Below, piece by piece: positions 41,550 through 52,741 of a stretch of DNA of 56,888 nt; position 1 is the first letter of the stretch; each line of letters starts with the position of its first letter. The notes under the pieces are model-generated. The model saw only the letters and a program-made list of their open reading frames with translations. It had not been told where the DNA came from and made no database searches. The DNA comes from Aedoeadaptatus coli (GTDB lineage Bacteria > Bacillota > Clostridia > Tissierellales > Peptoniphilaceae): NCBI RefSeq assembly GCF_900343085.1, contig NZ_OPYI01000014.1:1-56888 (forward strand), read 5' to 3'. A program made the translations under genes and the position numbers.

Positions 41550-43124
41550 CTACATAATGGGGGCGAAGATGCGAAGCACGCGGCCCGCCGCCCGTTGGAA
41601 GTAGTTGAATTCCATGCACATGTCCATGGTAAAGGGCGTGCATTCCTTGAGCGTCTCCTGAAAATCCGCTTCCACTTTGCGGGCCATGGCCTCGTCGTAA
41701 AAATAGGCGGCGCATTCGAAGTGGAGAAACAGGGAGCGGTAGTCACAGTTAATGGTGCCCACCACGGCCTTTCGGTCGTCGGAGACGAAGCTCTTGGCGT
41801 GGACAAAGCCCGGCGTGTATTCGTAGATCTCCACGCCGTTTCGAATGAGCTCCTTGTAGTAGCTGCGGGTCACCCGAAAGACGATTTTCTTGTCGGGGAT
41901 GTGGGGCGTAATGATCTTCACATCCGTTCCCGTGTGGGCCAGGTGGATTAAATCGCTCTTGGTCTCGTCGTCGAGAATCAAGTAAGGCGTCATAATGTGC
42001 AGATAGTTTACCGCCTGATTCACCATGTCGTTGTAGACTTCTTTGCCCACGCGGTTCTTGCCGTAAGGGTCGTCGCCGAAGGGAATCACATAGCCCGACT
42101 TCTTGCCTTTGTATTCTTCTTCCGGCGGCATAATGTAGGGCCTAAAGCTTTCCGGATCGTCGGCGTTCACATCCCACATGGCCAAAAACATATTGGTGAA
42201 GCTGCGCACCGCCGCCCCGTAGATGGTGACGCCCGTGTCCTTCCAGTGGCCGAAGGGAGCCGTCAGGTTCACGTACTCGTCGGCTAAATTGATCCCGCCG
42301 GTAAAGGCCACCTTGTTGTCGATGACCAAAATCTTTCGGTGGTCCCGGTGGTTTTGATACAGACTCAATACGGGCACGATGGGCTTAAAGACCTTGGTCT
42401 TAATGCCCAATTCTTCCATGGCGCGGCGGTATTTAATTGGGAGCTTTGTGAGCACCGCCGTGCCATCGTACATCAGGCGCACTTCCACGCCCTCTTGGAC
42501 TTTGCGCTTCAGTATATCTAAAATGCTGTCCCACATTTCCCCCTGTTGGACGATGAAGTATTCCATAAAGATGAATTTTTCCGCCTTTTCAAGCTCCTCA
42601 AGCATGCGGCGCCAGTAGTCTTCGCCAATGGGATAATAGTCGCATTCCCCGTTTCGGTAAATGGGGAAATCTTCCTGATTCCACAAAAAACGCGCCGTGT
42701 TGTAGAAGAGGGGATCTTCCATGCGGGTCTCTTCCATAATTTCCGGATCCTGGCGGTAGTAGGTGAAGTTCTTCTTCTTGGATGTTTCGAATTTTTCCGA
42801 AAACCAGCGGCGCATAATGTCCCATTTGCTCAAGATGTAGAGAAAGGCGCCGAACATGGGCAAAATGATCATGGTAAAGAGAAAGGCCACCTTGTACACC
42901 GGGTCGTTTCGTTTGTCGTTGACGATGTGCAGGCCGACGCCTAAGTCCACGACAAAGAAGAGCCCTTGAAGCAGGTCTTCGTGCTCTTTCAGAAAAAGCC
43001 CCACGGCATAGATTAAGGCGAACTGCAGCAAAAACAGAACGCCGTAGAGAATCAAGGTGGTCAACACTCCGGGAAGGGAGTTTTTTATTCTGAAACGATT
43101 GGTAAAATCCGCGAAGTCACTCAT
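41550..43124 (-). CDS. cls: Cardiolipin synthase (phospholipase D family)
   Basis: Joins two phosphatidylglycerol molecules to cardiolipin at the membrane. The 524-residue protein has two N-terminal membrane helices (LTTLILYGVLFLLQFALIYAVG; VAFLFTMIILPMFGAFLYIL), then two PLD catalytic HKD motifs: HRDHRKILVIDNKVAFTGGINLAD and FVHAKSFVSDDRKAVVGTINCD. GAGG lies just upstream of a double ATG, so the start is 43124 or 43127; a longer form to 43148 lacks a ribosome site. First gene of the unit with DUF4153 and GDT1. Confidence 0.94.
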   Translation of the reverse strand: MSDFADFTNRFRIKNSLPGVLTTLILYGVLFLLQFALIYAVGLFLKEHEDLLQGLFFVVDLGVGLHIVNDKRNDPVYKVAFLFTMIILPMFGAFLYILSKWDIMRRWFSEKFETSKKKNFTYYRQDPEIMEETRMEDPLFYNTARFLWNQEDFPIYRNGECDYYPIGEDYWRRMLEELEKAEKFIFMEYFIVQQGEMWDSILDILKRKVQEGVEVRLMYDGTAVLTKLPIKYRRAMEELGIKTKVFKPIVPVLSLYQNHRDHRKILVIDNKVAFTGGINLADEYVNLTAPFGHWKDTGVTIYGAAVRSFTNMFLAMWDVNADDPESFRPYIMPPEEEYKGKKSGYVIPFGDDPYGKNRVGKEVYNDMVNQAVNYLHIMTPYLILDDETKSDLIHLAHTGTDVKIITPHIPDKKIVFRVTRSYYKELIRNGVEIYEYTPGFVHAKSFVSDDRKAVVGTINCDYRSLFLHFECAAYFYDEAMARKVEADFQETLKECTPFTMDMCMEFNYFQRAAGRVLRIFAPIM

Positions 43125-43292
43125 CATGTCCTCTTCTCTAAATCCCATATTGAAAGCGAGCCGTTTACGAATTTATTATAGCACGCCTCAATTGTGCATA
43201 CCAGAAGCGCGGCGGCGGGGATTTCTCAGAAAGTATCTGTGAATTTTCCCGTTTTCGGCAAACCCGCCTTTTCCCTCACCTTCTTCTCCCAC

Positions 43293-43327
43293 AAAAACAG
43301 CCGCCGGAGATCTCCGACGGCTCGCTT
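43293..43327 (-). terminator. Terminator of the ATP synthase operon
   Basis: Minus-strand stem AGCCGTCGGAGA / TCTCCGGCGGCT followed by GTTTTTG, right after the atpC stop codon. Confidence 0.88.
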
Positions 43328-43328
43328 T

Positions 43329-46065
<2,737 letters not shown>

Positions 46066-46074
46066 AAAAACCTC

Positions 46075-47574
46075 CTATCGCGTCTGTTTAAACTCGACGA
46101 GGCTTGCTTTTATCGCGTCTTCGATGGCATCGGTCATGGTCTTTTGCTCGCGCAAGTCTTTAATGAGTTCGGGATGGTGATTTTCCACATAGAGCAGGTA
46201 CTCTTCTTCGAAATTCAACACATCGTCCACATCCACATCCAAGAGATAACCCTTGGTGACGGCGTAGAGGATCAAGACTTGATGCTCCAGCTTCATGGGG
46301 CGGTATTGGGGTTGACGCAAAATGCGCATCATCCGCTCCCCTTGGGCCAGTGTCCGTTGGGTTTCCTTGTCCAGTTCGCTGCCGAATTGGGCGAAGGAGG
46401 CCAGGTCTCTGTATTGGGCCAGATCCAATTTCATGGTGGAAGACACGTTTTTAATGGCCTTCGTTTGGGCGGCGCCCCCGACCCGAGAGACGGAAAGGCC
46501 CGTGTTAATGGCCGGCCGTTGCCCGGCGAAGAACAGGTCCGTTTCCAAGAAGATTTGGCCGTCGGTAATGGAGATGACATTGGTGGGAATGTAGGCGGAA
46601 ATGTCTCCGGCTTGGGTTTCGATAATGGGCAGAGCCGTAATGGATCCGCCGCCGTACTCGTCGCTCATGCGGGCCGCCCGCTCCAATAATCTGGAGTGCA
46701 GGTAGAAGACGTCGCCGGGGAATGCTTCACGTCCCGGCGGACGACGCAAAAGAAGACTCATGGTCCGGTAGGCGACGGCGTGTTTCGACAGGTCGTCGTA
46801 GACGATGAGCACGTCTTTTCCCTGAGCCATAAATTCTTCCGCCATGGTGACCCCGGCGTAGGGGGCGATGTATTGGATCGGCGAAAGTTCCGCCGCCGTG
46901 GCCGCCACGACGATGGTGTGATCCATGGCTCCGTGTTGTTCCAATGTGTCGACGATTTGTGCCACGGTGGAGGTCTTTTGACCGATGGCCACATAGATAC
47001 AAATGACGTCGGTGTCTTTTTGATTAATGATGGCGTCGATGGCAATGGCGGTTTTGCCCGTTTGCCTATCGCCGATGATCAGTTCCCGTTGGCCGCGGCC
47101 GATGGGGAACAGGGCGTCGATGGCCTTGGTGCCCGTTTGCAGGGGCTCGGTGACGGATTGTCTCGTAATGACCCCGGGGGCGATTTTTTCGATGGGCATG
47201 GTTTTTTCGTAGGGGTAGTCGCCTTTGCCGTCGATGGGCGCGCCCAGGGCGTTGACGACGCGGCCCAGAAGGCCTTCGCCGACGGGAACCTGCACGACTT
47301 TGCCCGTGGCCTTGACTTCGTCCCCTTCTTTAATGTCGCCGTCGCCGAGTAAGACGACGCCCACATTGTTAACTTCCAGGTTTTGGACCATGCCGTAAAT
47401 GCCGCCGGGAAATTCGATTAATTCGCCGGCCTTGGCGTCTTCCAGGCCCCAGATGCGGGCGATTCCGTCGCCGACCTCGATGACGGTGCCCACATCTTCC
47501 ATGACCAAGTCGACATTATAGTTTTTGATCTGCTCCCGTATGACGGCGCCGATCTCTTTTGATCTTAGATTCAT
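46075..47574 (-). CDS. atpA: F1Fo ATP synthase alpha subunit
   Basis: Non-catalytic nucleotide-binding F1 subunit. The 499-residue protein has Walker [35 protein letters not shown], the arginine-finger region [15 protein letters not shown] and [14 protein letters not shown] near the N-terminus. Starts with [19 protein letters not shown], the part that binds delta. It lies 11 bases downstream of atpH and 9 upstream of atpG. Confidence 0.97.
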   Translation of the reverse strand: MNLRSKEIGAVIREQIKNYNVDLVMEDVGTVIEVGDGIARIWGLEDAKAGELIEFPGGIYGMVQNLEVNNVGVVLLGDGDIKEGDEVKATGKVVQVPVGEGLLGRVVNALGAPIDGKGDYPYEKTMPIEKIAPGVITRQSVTEPLQTGTKAIDALFPIGRGQRELIIGDRQTGKTAIAIDAIINQKDTDVICIYVAIGQKTSTVAQIVDTLEQHGAMDHTIVVAATAAELSPIQYIAPYAGVTMAEEFMAQGKDVLIVYDDLSKHAVAYRTMSLLLRRPPGREAFPGDVFYLHSRLLERAARMSDEYGGGSITALPIIETQAGDISAYIPTNVISITDGQIFLETDLFFAGQRPAINTGLSVSRVGGAAQTKAIKNVSSTMKLDLAQYRDLASFAQFGSELDKETQRTLAQGERMMRILRQPQYRPMKLEHQVLILYAVTKGYLLDVDVDDVLNFEEEYLLYVENHHPELIKDLREQKTMTDAIEDAIKASLVEFKQTR

Positions 47575-47585
47575 GTCTCACCTCT

Positions 47586-48116
47586 CTATGCGTTTCTTCT
47601 CAAGCTGCGCCCTAAATCCTCAAGCTGCCTCGACAGGCTGCGGTCGATGACGCCATCTTCGGTGATGATTTTCACGCCGCCGATTAAGCTCGGATCGATT
47701 TCGACCTTTACCTCCACTTGGCCCGGACGGTTTTTTCCGTAGGCGGTTCGGATGGCTTCAACTTTTTCGTCGGACAGGGGCATGGGCGCGACGACGACGA
47801 TCCGCTCGATGTTTTTGGCCTCGTAGCACATGTCTTCGTAGGCGTCTAAAATGCGCACCAGGCGATTCGAGCGGCCGTGATCGGCCACGACGTAGAGCAA
47901 ATTAAACAAGGGCTCGGGCAATGTGTCGCCAAACACTTTTTTAATTAGCGCGTGTTTTTGTTCCGGGCGAAGCTTCGGATGGGACAGGGCGGTGAGAAAG
48001 GCTTTGTCTTTGTATGCCTCCCGCACATCGTCCAGATAATCCAACAGATCGTCGCCGGATGCTTTCTGCACTTCATAGAGAGCGATGCTGTATTTGCTCA
48101 GGCCTTCATCATACAT
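47586..48116 (-). CDS. atpH: F1Fo ATP synthase delta subunit
   Basis: Holds F1 to the peripheral stalk. The 176-residue protein has the N-terminal helical bundle (YSIALYEVQKASGDDLLDYL) and the C-terminal OSCP-like end with IDPSLIGGVKIITEDGVIDRSLSRQLEDLG (in parts). Overlaps the atpF stop by 8 bases. Confidence 0.93.
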   Translation of the reverse strand: MYDEGLSKYSIALYEVQKASGDDLLDYLDDVREAYKDKAFLTALSHPKLRPEQKHALIKKVFGDTLPEPLFNLLYVVADHGRSNRLVRILDAYEDMCYEAKNIERIVVVAPMPLSDEKVEAIRTAYGKNRPGQVEVKVEIDPSLIGGVKIITEDGVIDRSLSRQLEDLGRSLRRNA

Positions 48117-48609
48117 GGTTCTTCTCCAAGTCTTTGATGAGGCCGTCTACCAATGCGTCTTGATTTTTTGCGTCAATATTGTCTTGTAGCAGTTTTTCCG
48201 CGATCATCACGGCGAGATCGGCGGTTTCTTCGCGCACGTCTTTTAAGGCTTGGGCCTTTTCCAGGGCGATGTCTTTTTCCGCCTTGTCGATGATCTTTGC
48301 CGCGTGGGCCTTGGCTTCTTCCTCGGCGGATTTTTCCAGATCGCGGCCCCGTTCTCTGGAGGCTTCGATGATTTCAGCCCCCTCTTTGCGGGCCTGCTGT
48401 AATTTATCCTTGTATTTGTCGCGAAGCGCTTCCGCTTCATGCAACAGTTCCTCCGCCTCTTCAATTTCGGAGACGACACTGTTTTGCCTTTTTGTCAAAA
48501 ATTCGTTCATCGGCTTATAGACAAAGTGGCGAATGACGAGAAACAGGATAAGTGTGGCGCCCCATTGTGCCAACACATTCCACATGTCCGGCACGACAAA
48601 AATTTCCAT
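48109..48609 (-). CDS. atpF: F1Fo ATP synthase b subunit
   Basis: Peripheral stalk. The 166-residue protein has one N-terminal membrane helix (MWNVLAQWGATLILFLVIRHFVY in parts) and a long charged coiled coil (EEAEELLHEAEALRDKYKDKL) typical of the family. Preceded by atpE (34-base gap, with AAAGGAG). Confidence 0.94.
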   Translation of the reverse strand: MEIFVVPDMWNVLAQWGATLILFLVIRHFVYKPMNEFLTKRQNSVVSEIEEAEELLHEAEALRDKYKDKLQQARKEGAEIIEASRERGRDLEKSAEEEAKAHAAKIIDKAEKDIALEKAQALKDVREETADLAVMIAEKLLQDNIDAKNQDALVDGLIKDLEKNHV

Positions 48610-48643
48610 AGGGACAACTCCTTTCGGTTCTCTGCGCCTTTAA

Positions 48644-48925
<282 letters not shown>

Positions 48926-48931
48926 CTATGA

Positions 48932-49657
48932 TTACGACTGCTTTTTTGCTTTTCTCTCTGCGATTTCTTCCGGAGACGCCATGTCCGAGTTAATGTAGGT
49001 CATGGACAGCATGAGGAAGATAAAGGTTTGCAACACGCCGCTGAATACGTCGAAATAGCCGTGTAAGGGCCACGCGACGAGGGGAATGATGAATTTTGAG
49101 ATCAAACCTAATCCCTGATAGACCAGACTCATAATTAACATGCCGCTTAATATGTTGCCGAACAAACGGAAACTGAGAGAGACGGGATTGGCCAGCTCTC
49201 CTAAAATATTAATGGGCGTTAAGATGGCGATGGGCTCGGCGTATTGCTTTAAGTAGCCTCCGATCCCCTTGGTCTTGACGGAGAAGAAGTGGATCATGGC
49301 AAAGGTAATTAAAGCGAGTGCCAGGGTGACATTGTAGTCGCTTGTCGGCGGTACAAAGCCCAAAAGCCCGGACAGATTGGCGCATACTAAAAACGCGCCC
49401 AAGGAGAGCATGTAGGGCGCAAACCCCATGTTGTGCTCGCCCATGGTCTGCACGGTCAGATTGTTGATCGCCTCGACAGCGATCTCGACGATGTGCAGAA
49501 GTCCCGTGGGCTTTTCCTTGAAATCGGCTTTTTTGATTTTCGAGTGAATATACAAGCTGAGAATCCCGAGCACGATCACGATGACGAAGGTCGTGAACAG
49601 GGATTCGTGGAGCCATATGGTCTTATCACCTGCGTGAAAGACGATGCCTCGTTTCAA
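48932..49657 (-). CDS. atpB: F1Fo ATP synthase a subunit
   Basis: Stator channel of Fo. The 241-residue protein has about five membrane helices and the conserved stator arginine in the SLSFRLFGNILSGMLI helix, plus LVAWPLHGYFDVFSGVLQTFIFLMLSMTYI (in parts) at the C-terminus. It overlaps the atpI stop by 4 bases and precedes atpE by 30 bases. Confidence 0.95.
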   Translation of the reverse strand: MKRGIVFHAGDKTIWLHESLFTTFVIVIVLGILSLYIHSKIKKADFKEKPTGLLHIVEIAVEAINNLTVQTMGEHNMGFAPYMLSLGAFLVCANLSGLLGFVPPTSDYNVTLALALITFAMIHFFSVKTKGIGGYLKQYAEPIAILTPINILGELANPVSLSFRLFGNILSGMLIMSLVYQGLGLISKFIIPLVAWPLHGYFDVFSGVLQTFIFLMLSMTYINSDMASPEEIAERKAKKQS

Positions 49658-50040
49658 AAGCCCCCTCCTTTCTTACTGCGAAGATAGTCGAACATGTTTC
49701 TAAAGAGTATCACGTACTTGACGGATAATAGACCGAAAAACGTCCCCACAAGGCTCAAATACTCCGCCTTGGCCGCCACCACCAATGCCGCGGCGTACAG
49801 GGCGAAGCGAAACAGGTAGTGCATACCCGCGTAGCGCGACGCCTGCGCCTCGGTTTTGTCCACGGCGCGGAGCAAGGTAAGGTACATGAGCTTAAACATG
49901 GCCATGGCAATCAGCGAGCCGAAGATCCAGCCCAACACAGCGGGCTTCGGGTCTTTTAAGGCCATAAGAAGCACCCCCGAGACCACGAGCGTAAGCCCGG
50001 CGGTGAGGGCGATGTATTCGTTGGTGAAACGATCTTTCAT
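49654..50040 (-). CDS. atpI: ATP synthase subunit I-like protein
   Basis: A 128-residue membrane protein with four helices (IALTAGLTLVVSGVLLMAL, AVLGWIFGSLIAMAMFKLMYL) at the position of atpI, which helps c-ring assembly or Mg2+ supply. The ATG at 50040 overlaps the atpZ stop (ATGA); a longer ORF to 50163 would run through atpZ and is rejected. The sequence is weakly conserved, as usual for this subunit. Confidence 0.82.
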   Translation of the reverse strand: MKDRFTNEYIALTAGLTLVVSGVLLMALKDPKPAVLGWIFGSLIAMAMFKLMYLTLLRAVDKTEAQASRYAGMHYLFRFALYAAALVVAAKAEYLSLVGTFFGLLSVKYVILFRNMFDYLRSKKGGGF

Positions 50041-50237
50041 AGCTTCTTGCCCAAGCGAAGGATGTTCATGACGCCGGCGGCGATGCCCAGAAGGGTGAGA
50101 ATCAGAAGAAACAATCCGCTTCCGTCCGTTTTCTTGTCTAACCACGCACCGAGCAGCATGCACCCCAATATGGGCAGAAGGATATTCAGTCCCACCTGCG
50201 TAATTAAGGCCAAGCCGGTGTAAGGCGACTTTTTCAC
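50037..50237 (-). CDS. atpZ: AtpZ/AtpI-family small membrane protein
   Basis: A 66-residue two-helix protein (LALITQVGLNILLPILGCMLLGAWLDKK; LFLLILTLLGIAAGVMNILRLGKK) matching the AtpZ family, with the GAWLDKKTDGSG loop. AtpZ and AtpI form a Mg2+/Ca2+ channel that is thought to serve ATP synthase. The GTG at 50237 has GGGAGGTG eight bases upstream. It is the first gene of the operon, behind a strong promoter. Confidence 0.82.
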   Translation of the reverse strand: MKKSPYTGLALITQVGLNILLPILGCMLLGAWLDKKTDGSGLFLLILTLLGIAAGVMNILRLGKKL

Positions 50238-50268
50238 GGACACCACCTCCCTTTTCTGTCTATCCCCT

Positions 50269-50297
50269 ATTTTATCGGATCCCCATGTTCTATTCAA
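50269..50297 (-). promoter_or_regulatory. Promoter of the ATP synthase operon
   Basis: Minus-strand TTGAAT (50292-50297), a 17-base spacer and TAAAAT (50269-50274), ending about 32 bases before the atpZ start codon. Confidence 0.75.
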
Positions 50298-50331
50298 TCT
50301 ATTTACCCCGTTTTCAGGGGTTTTTAAACGA

Positions 50332-51570
50332 TTATCGAAAGACGGGATGGGGCAAAGTGATCACATCATTGGTACGAATGGGCATTTTCGTATCGTTCAG
50401 GAGCCCTAAAAAAGTTATGGCCTCTTCCCCGTAGCGCCGACGAATTGTATAAATGGCCCGGTCCAAATCCTCTTCTTTTTTCTTTTTTTCGTAATCTGAG
50501 AAAAAATCCGTCTGCACCGCCGCCTTGCTCGGCACGAGATTCGTGGCCCGAAGGGTCACGGCGCGAATGGGGCGAGCGGGATCCACCTTCTCCGTGTAAA
50601 GATCGAAGGCGCTGTCACGGAGCAAAAAAGAGGAGGCGCCGTCGGTGGGGAGCATGCGCTGAAAGGTCATGCTTCTTAAATCTTTATCCCGCAAATGAAT
50701 CTCGATGCCCCGGGCCATGAGCTCCCCTTCCCTGAGCCTGCGCGCCACGTTCAGGGCGAGAATCTGAAAGATCCGCCGCACCTCCACGGGGTTCTTTAAA
50801 TCTTCCCGAAGGGTGATGCCGTTGCCCACGCTTTTCACGGGCAGAAGGTCGTCTCGGTCCCGCACCGGATCTTCCTCCATGCCCCGAGCCTTTTTCCAAA
50901 GCTTTTCGCCGTTGATCCCGAGGCGGCTTTTCAAAAGAGATGGATCCGCCTGAGCCAAATCCCCCAAGGTGTGGATCCCCACGGCCCGCAGCTTTTCCTT
51001 CGTCTTGCTGCCGATGCCGATCATGGCGTCGGTGGGAAGGGGATAGACCTTCCTCGCCACGTCTTCCTCGGCGATGACCGTCACGGCATCGGGCTTTTTC
51101 ATGTCGCTTCCCAGCTTCGCGAAGGTCTTTGTAAAGCTCACGCCCACGGAAACCGTAATGCCCAGTTCTTCTTTCATGCGCCGGCGAATGGCGTGGGCCA
51201 TGGCCTCGCCTGTGCCGAAGAGATGCACACTCCCCGTCACATCCAGCCAACACTCGTCGAGACCGAAGGGCTCCACCTGATTGGTGTAGTCGTAGTAGAT
51301 GGCCCGGGCCCTTCTGGAAAAATCCAAATACACCTCGTAGTGGGGCGCCACCACGATAAGGTTCGGGCATTTATTTTTCGCCTGCCACAGGGCCTCACCG
51401 GTTTTGATCCCCATGGCCTTGGCCTCCACGGACTTGGCCAGGACGATGCCGTGGCGATCTTCCACAGAGCCCCCCACCACCAGGGCCTTGCCCCGGAGGG
51501 CCGGGTTTCTCTGAATTTCGATGGAGGCGTAGCAATTGTTCATATCCGAATGTAAAATAACCCGTTTCAC
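50332..51570 (-). CDS. dinB: DNA polymerase IV (Y-family)
   Basis: Error-prone translesion polymerase. The 412-residue protein has the palm metal ligands in HSDMNNCYASIE (Asp8) and PFGLDECWLDVTG, the finger DPFGLDE region, a thumb with two HhH-like segments (MIGIGSKTKEKLRAVGIHTLGDLA) and the little-finger domain (SVGNGITLREDLKN). The GTG at 51570 follows AAAGGATCGCC; longer versions up to 51732 would cover the operators. It diverges from an XRE-ImmA/IrrE pair with dyad sites between, suggesting that this pair controls it. Ends in DTKMPIRTNDVITLPHPVFR without a clear beta-clamp motif. Confidence 0.93.
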   Translation of the reverse strand: MKRVILHSDMNNCYASIEIQRNPALRGKALVVGGSVEDRHGIVLAKSVEAKAMGIKTGEALWQAKNKCPNLIVVAPHYEVYLDFSRRARAIYYDYTNQVEPFGLDECWLDVTGSVHLFGTGEAMAHAIRRRMKEELGITVSVGVSFTKTFAKLGSDMKKPDAVTVIAEEDVARKVYPLPTDAMIGIGSKTKEKLRAVGIHTLGDLAQADPSLLKSRLGINGEKLWKKARGMEEDPVRDRDDLLPVKSVGNGITLREDLKNPVEVRRIFQILALNVARRLREGELMARGIEIHLRDKDLRSMTFQRMLPTDGASSFLLRDSAFDLYTEKVDPARPIRAVTLRATNLVPSKAAVQTDFFSDYEKKKKEEDLDRAIYTIRRRYGEEAITFLGLLNDTKMPIRTNDVITLPHPVFR

Positions 51571-51591
51571 GGCGATCCTTTCTTGACAAAA

Positions 51592-51620
51592 GACGCAATT
51601 CATTTTATGATTTACGCAAC
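51592..51620. promoter_or_regulatory. Possible third operator next to dinB start
   Basis: Two ACGCAA units 21 bases apart (51593-51598 and 51614-51619), the first followed by TTCATTT and the second preceded by TGATTT. They resemble half-sites of the two clearer dyads at 51644 and 51686. Confidence 0.4.
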
Positions 51621-51643
51621 TCGATTTCCTATTTGTTTCCATG

Positions 51644-51664
51644 ATACGAAATTTGATTGCATAT
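51644..51664. promoter_or_regulatory. Operator-like dyad 1 between dinB and the XRE gene
   Basis: ATACGAAATTTGATTGCATAT, 21 bases, an imperfect inverted repeat sharing most positions with the site at 51686; quoted in two parts it is ATACGAAATT and TGATTGCATAT. Confidence 0.55.
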
Positions 51665-51685
51665 TTCAAGGCTGTTTTTCCATAG

Positions 51686-51706
51686 ACGCGCAATTTAATT
51701 GCGTAT
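51686..51706. promoter_or_regulatory. Operator-like dyad 2 between dinB and the XRE gene
   Basis: Contains CGCAATT-T-AATTGCG (51689-51703), a perfect 7-bp inverted repeat around one base. It lies 42 bases (four helical turns) from dyad 1, immediately upstream of the XRE start codon, a position suited to autorepression. Confidence 0.6.
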
Positions 51707-51725
51707 AAACCATTCGAGGTGACCC

Positions 51726-52139
51726 ATGACATTCGGAGAAAAAATAAAAAACCTGCGCAAGGAGCGGGGCATGACGCAAAAGGATTTGGCCGAGGCCCTG
51801 GGCCTTTCTTTGCGCACCATATCCAATTACGAAACCGGCGGCCTGCGCCCCCGCCACGACGCCACCTACGACGCCCTGGCCGCGCTCTTCCACGTGCCCA
51901 AAACCTATTTCTTTACGGAAGAAGACGCCTTTATCTCAGCGGCCGAGGCCCGCTGGGGAAAAAGCGGCGGTGCCGACGCCCGGGAATTGGTGGACGGGGG
52001 CATCGGGCTCTTTGCCGGCGGCCGCTTGGACGAGGAAGACAAGCAGGCGGTGTTTGAGGCCATACAGGAAGCCTATTTCCGCGCGAAGCTGGAGAACGAA
52101 TCGAAGAAGGCGGGCGATCCTTATGAACAAGACGAGTAA
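51726..52139 (+). CDS. XRE-family repressor of ImmR/DdrO type
   Basis: A 137-residue regulator. Residues 1-65 form a Cro/cI helix-turn-helix (MTQKDLAEALGLSLRTISNYETGGLRP). The C-terminal part holds GIGLFAGGRLDEEDKQAVFEAIQEAYFRAK, the segment typical of XRE proteins partnered with ImmA/IrrE proteases, where cleavage by the protease relieves repression. The ATG at 51726 follows GAGGTG. The stop overlaps the protease start by 17 bases, so they are co-translated. It diverges from dinB, and dyads in the spacer are its likely sites. Function in a damage response is inference from DdrO/IrrE and ImmR/ImmA systems. Confidence 0.88.
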   Translation: MTFGEKIKNLRKERGMTQKDLAEALGLSLRTISNYETGGLRPRHDATYDALAALFHVPKTYFFTEEDAFISAAEARWGKSGGADARELVDGGIGLFAGGRLDEEDKQAVFEAIQEAYFRAKLENESKKAGDPYEQDE

Positions 52140-52677
52140 TCGCTACCGCCACCTTTACGACGACGCCAATCGCCTGCGGGCCCGCTACGGCGCAGATCCC
52201 AAGGCGGTGCTGGAGGCCCTGGGCGTAGGCCTCGTGGCCATGGCCACCTCCACGAAGCTCCTCGGGATGTACAAAACGGTGTTGAACAAGCCCTTCGTCT
52301 TTTACAACGACCGCATGCCGGCGCCGATTCAGCGCATGGTCCTGGCCCACGAGCTGGGCCACCACCTCTACCACAGAAACCACGCCGAGGCCGATGCCCT
52401 CATCGAATACACCCTCTTCCATTTAACCGATGCCATGGAGCTTGAGGCCAATATTTTCTCCGCCCACTTCCTTTTGGAAGACGAGGCGGTTTACGCCATG
52501 GCGCGATCGGGCTACTCCTACATGGACATGGCCCGGGCCTTTTCCGTGGACGTGAACCTCATGATCTTTAAGCTCAACGAAATGCAGCGCATGGGCTACG
52601 ATCTGCCGCCCCTGGATCCGGCAGACAATCAGTTTTACAGAAAAATCGACGGACGCAAGCTTCCCGAGGATTTGTAA
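52123..52677 (+). CDS. ImmA/IrrE-family metallopeptidase
   Basis: A 184-residue zinc protease of the ImmA/IrrE (DUF955) family, with VLAHELGHHLYHR (HExxH) and the third ligand in ELEANIFSAHFLL. Relatives cut a partner XRE repressor after DNA damage. The ATG at 52123 lies inside the end of the XRE gene (17-base overlap); an in-frame extension upstream to 51970 is not real. No DNA-binding or sensor GAF domain follows, unlike Deinococcus IrrE, so sensing would rely on another trigger. Confidence 0.9.
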   Translation: MNKTSNRYRHLYDDANRLRARYGADPKAVLEALGVGLVAMATSTKLLGMYKTVLNKPFVFYNDRMPAPIQRMVLAHELGHHLYHRNHAEADALIEYTLFHLTDAMELEANIFSAHFLLEDEAVYAMARSGYSYMDMARAFSVDVNLMIFKLNEMQRMGYDLPPLDPADNQFYRKIDGRKLPEDL

Positions 52678-52741
52678 CGGGATTAACACCCACAGAAAAT
52701 CCCTTTTCCAGTACAATGGAAGAAAGAAAGAGGTGTTTCCT

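Noticed and set aside
50300-50330. Plus-strand terminator-like hairpin CCCC-GTTTTCA-GGGGTTTTT
   Set aside because: No plus-strand gene lies upstream to be ended; on the minus strand it lacks a T run. It may be chance or a weak dinB 3' structure.
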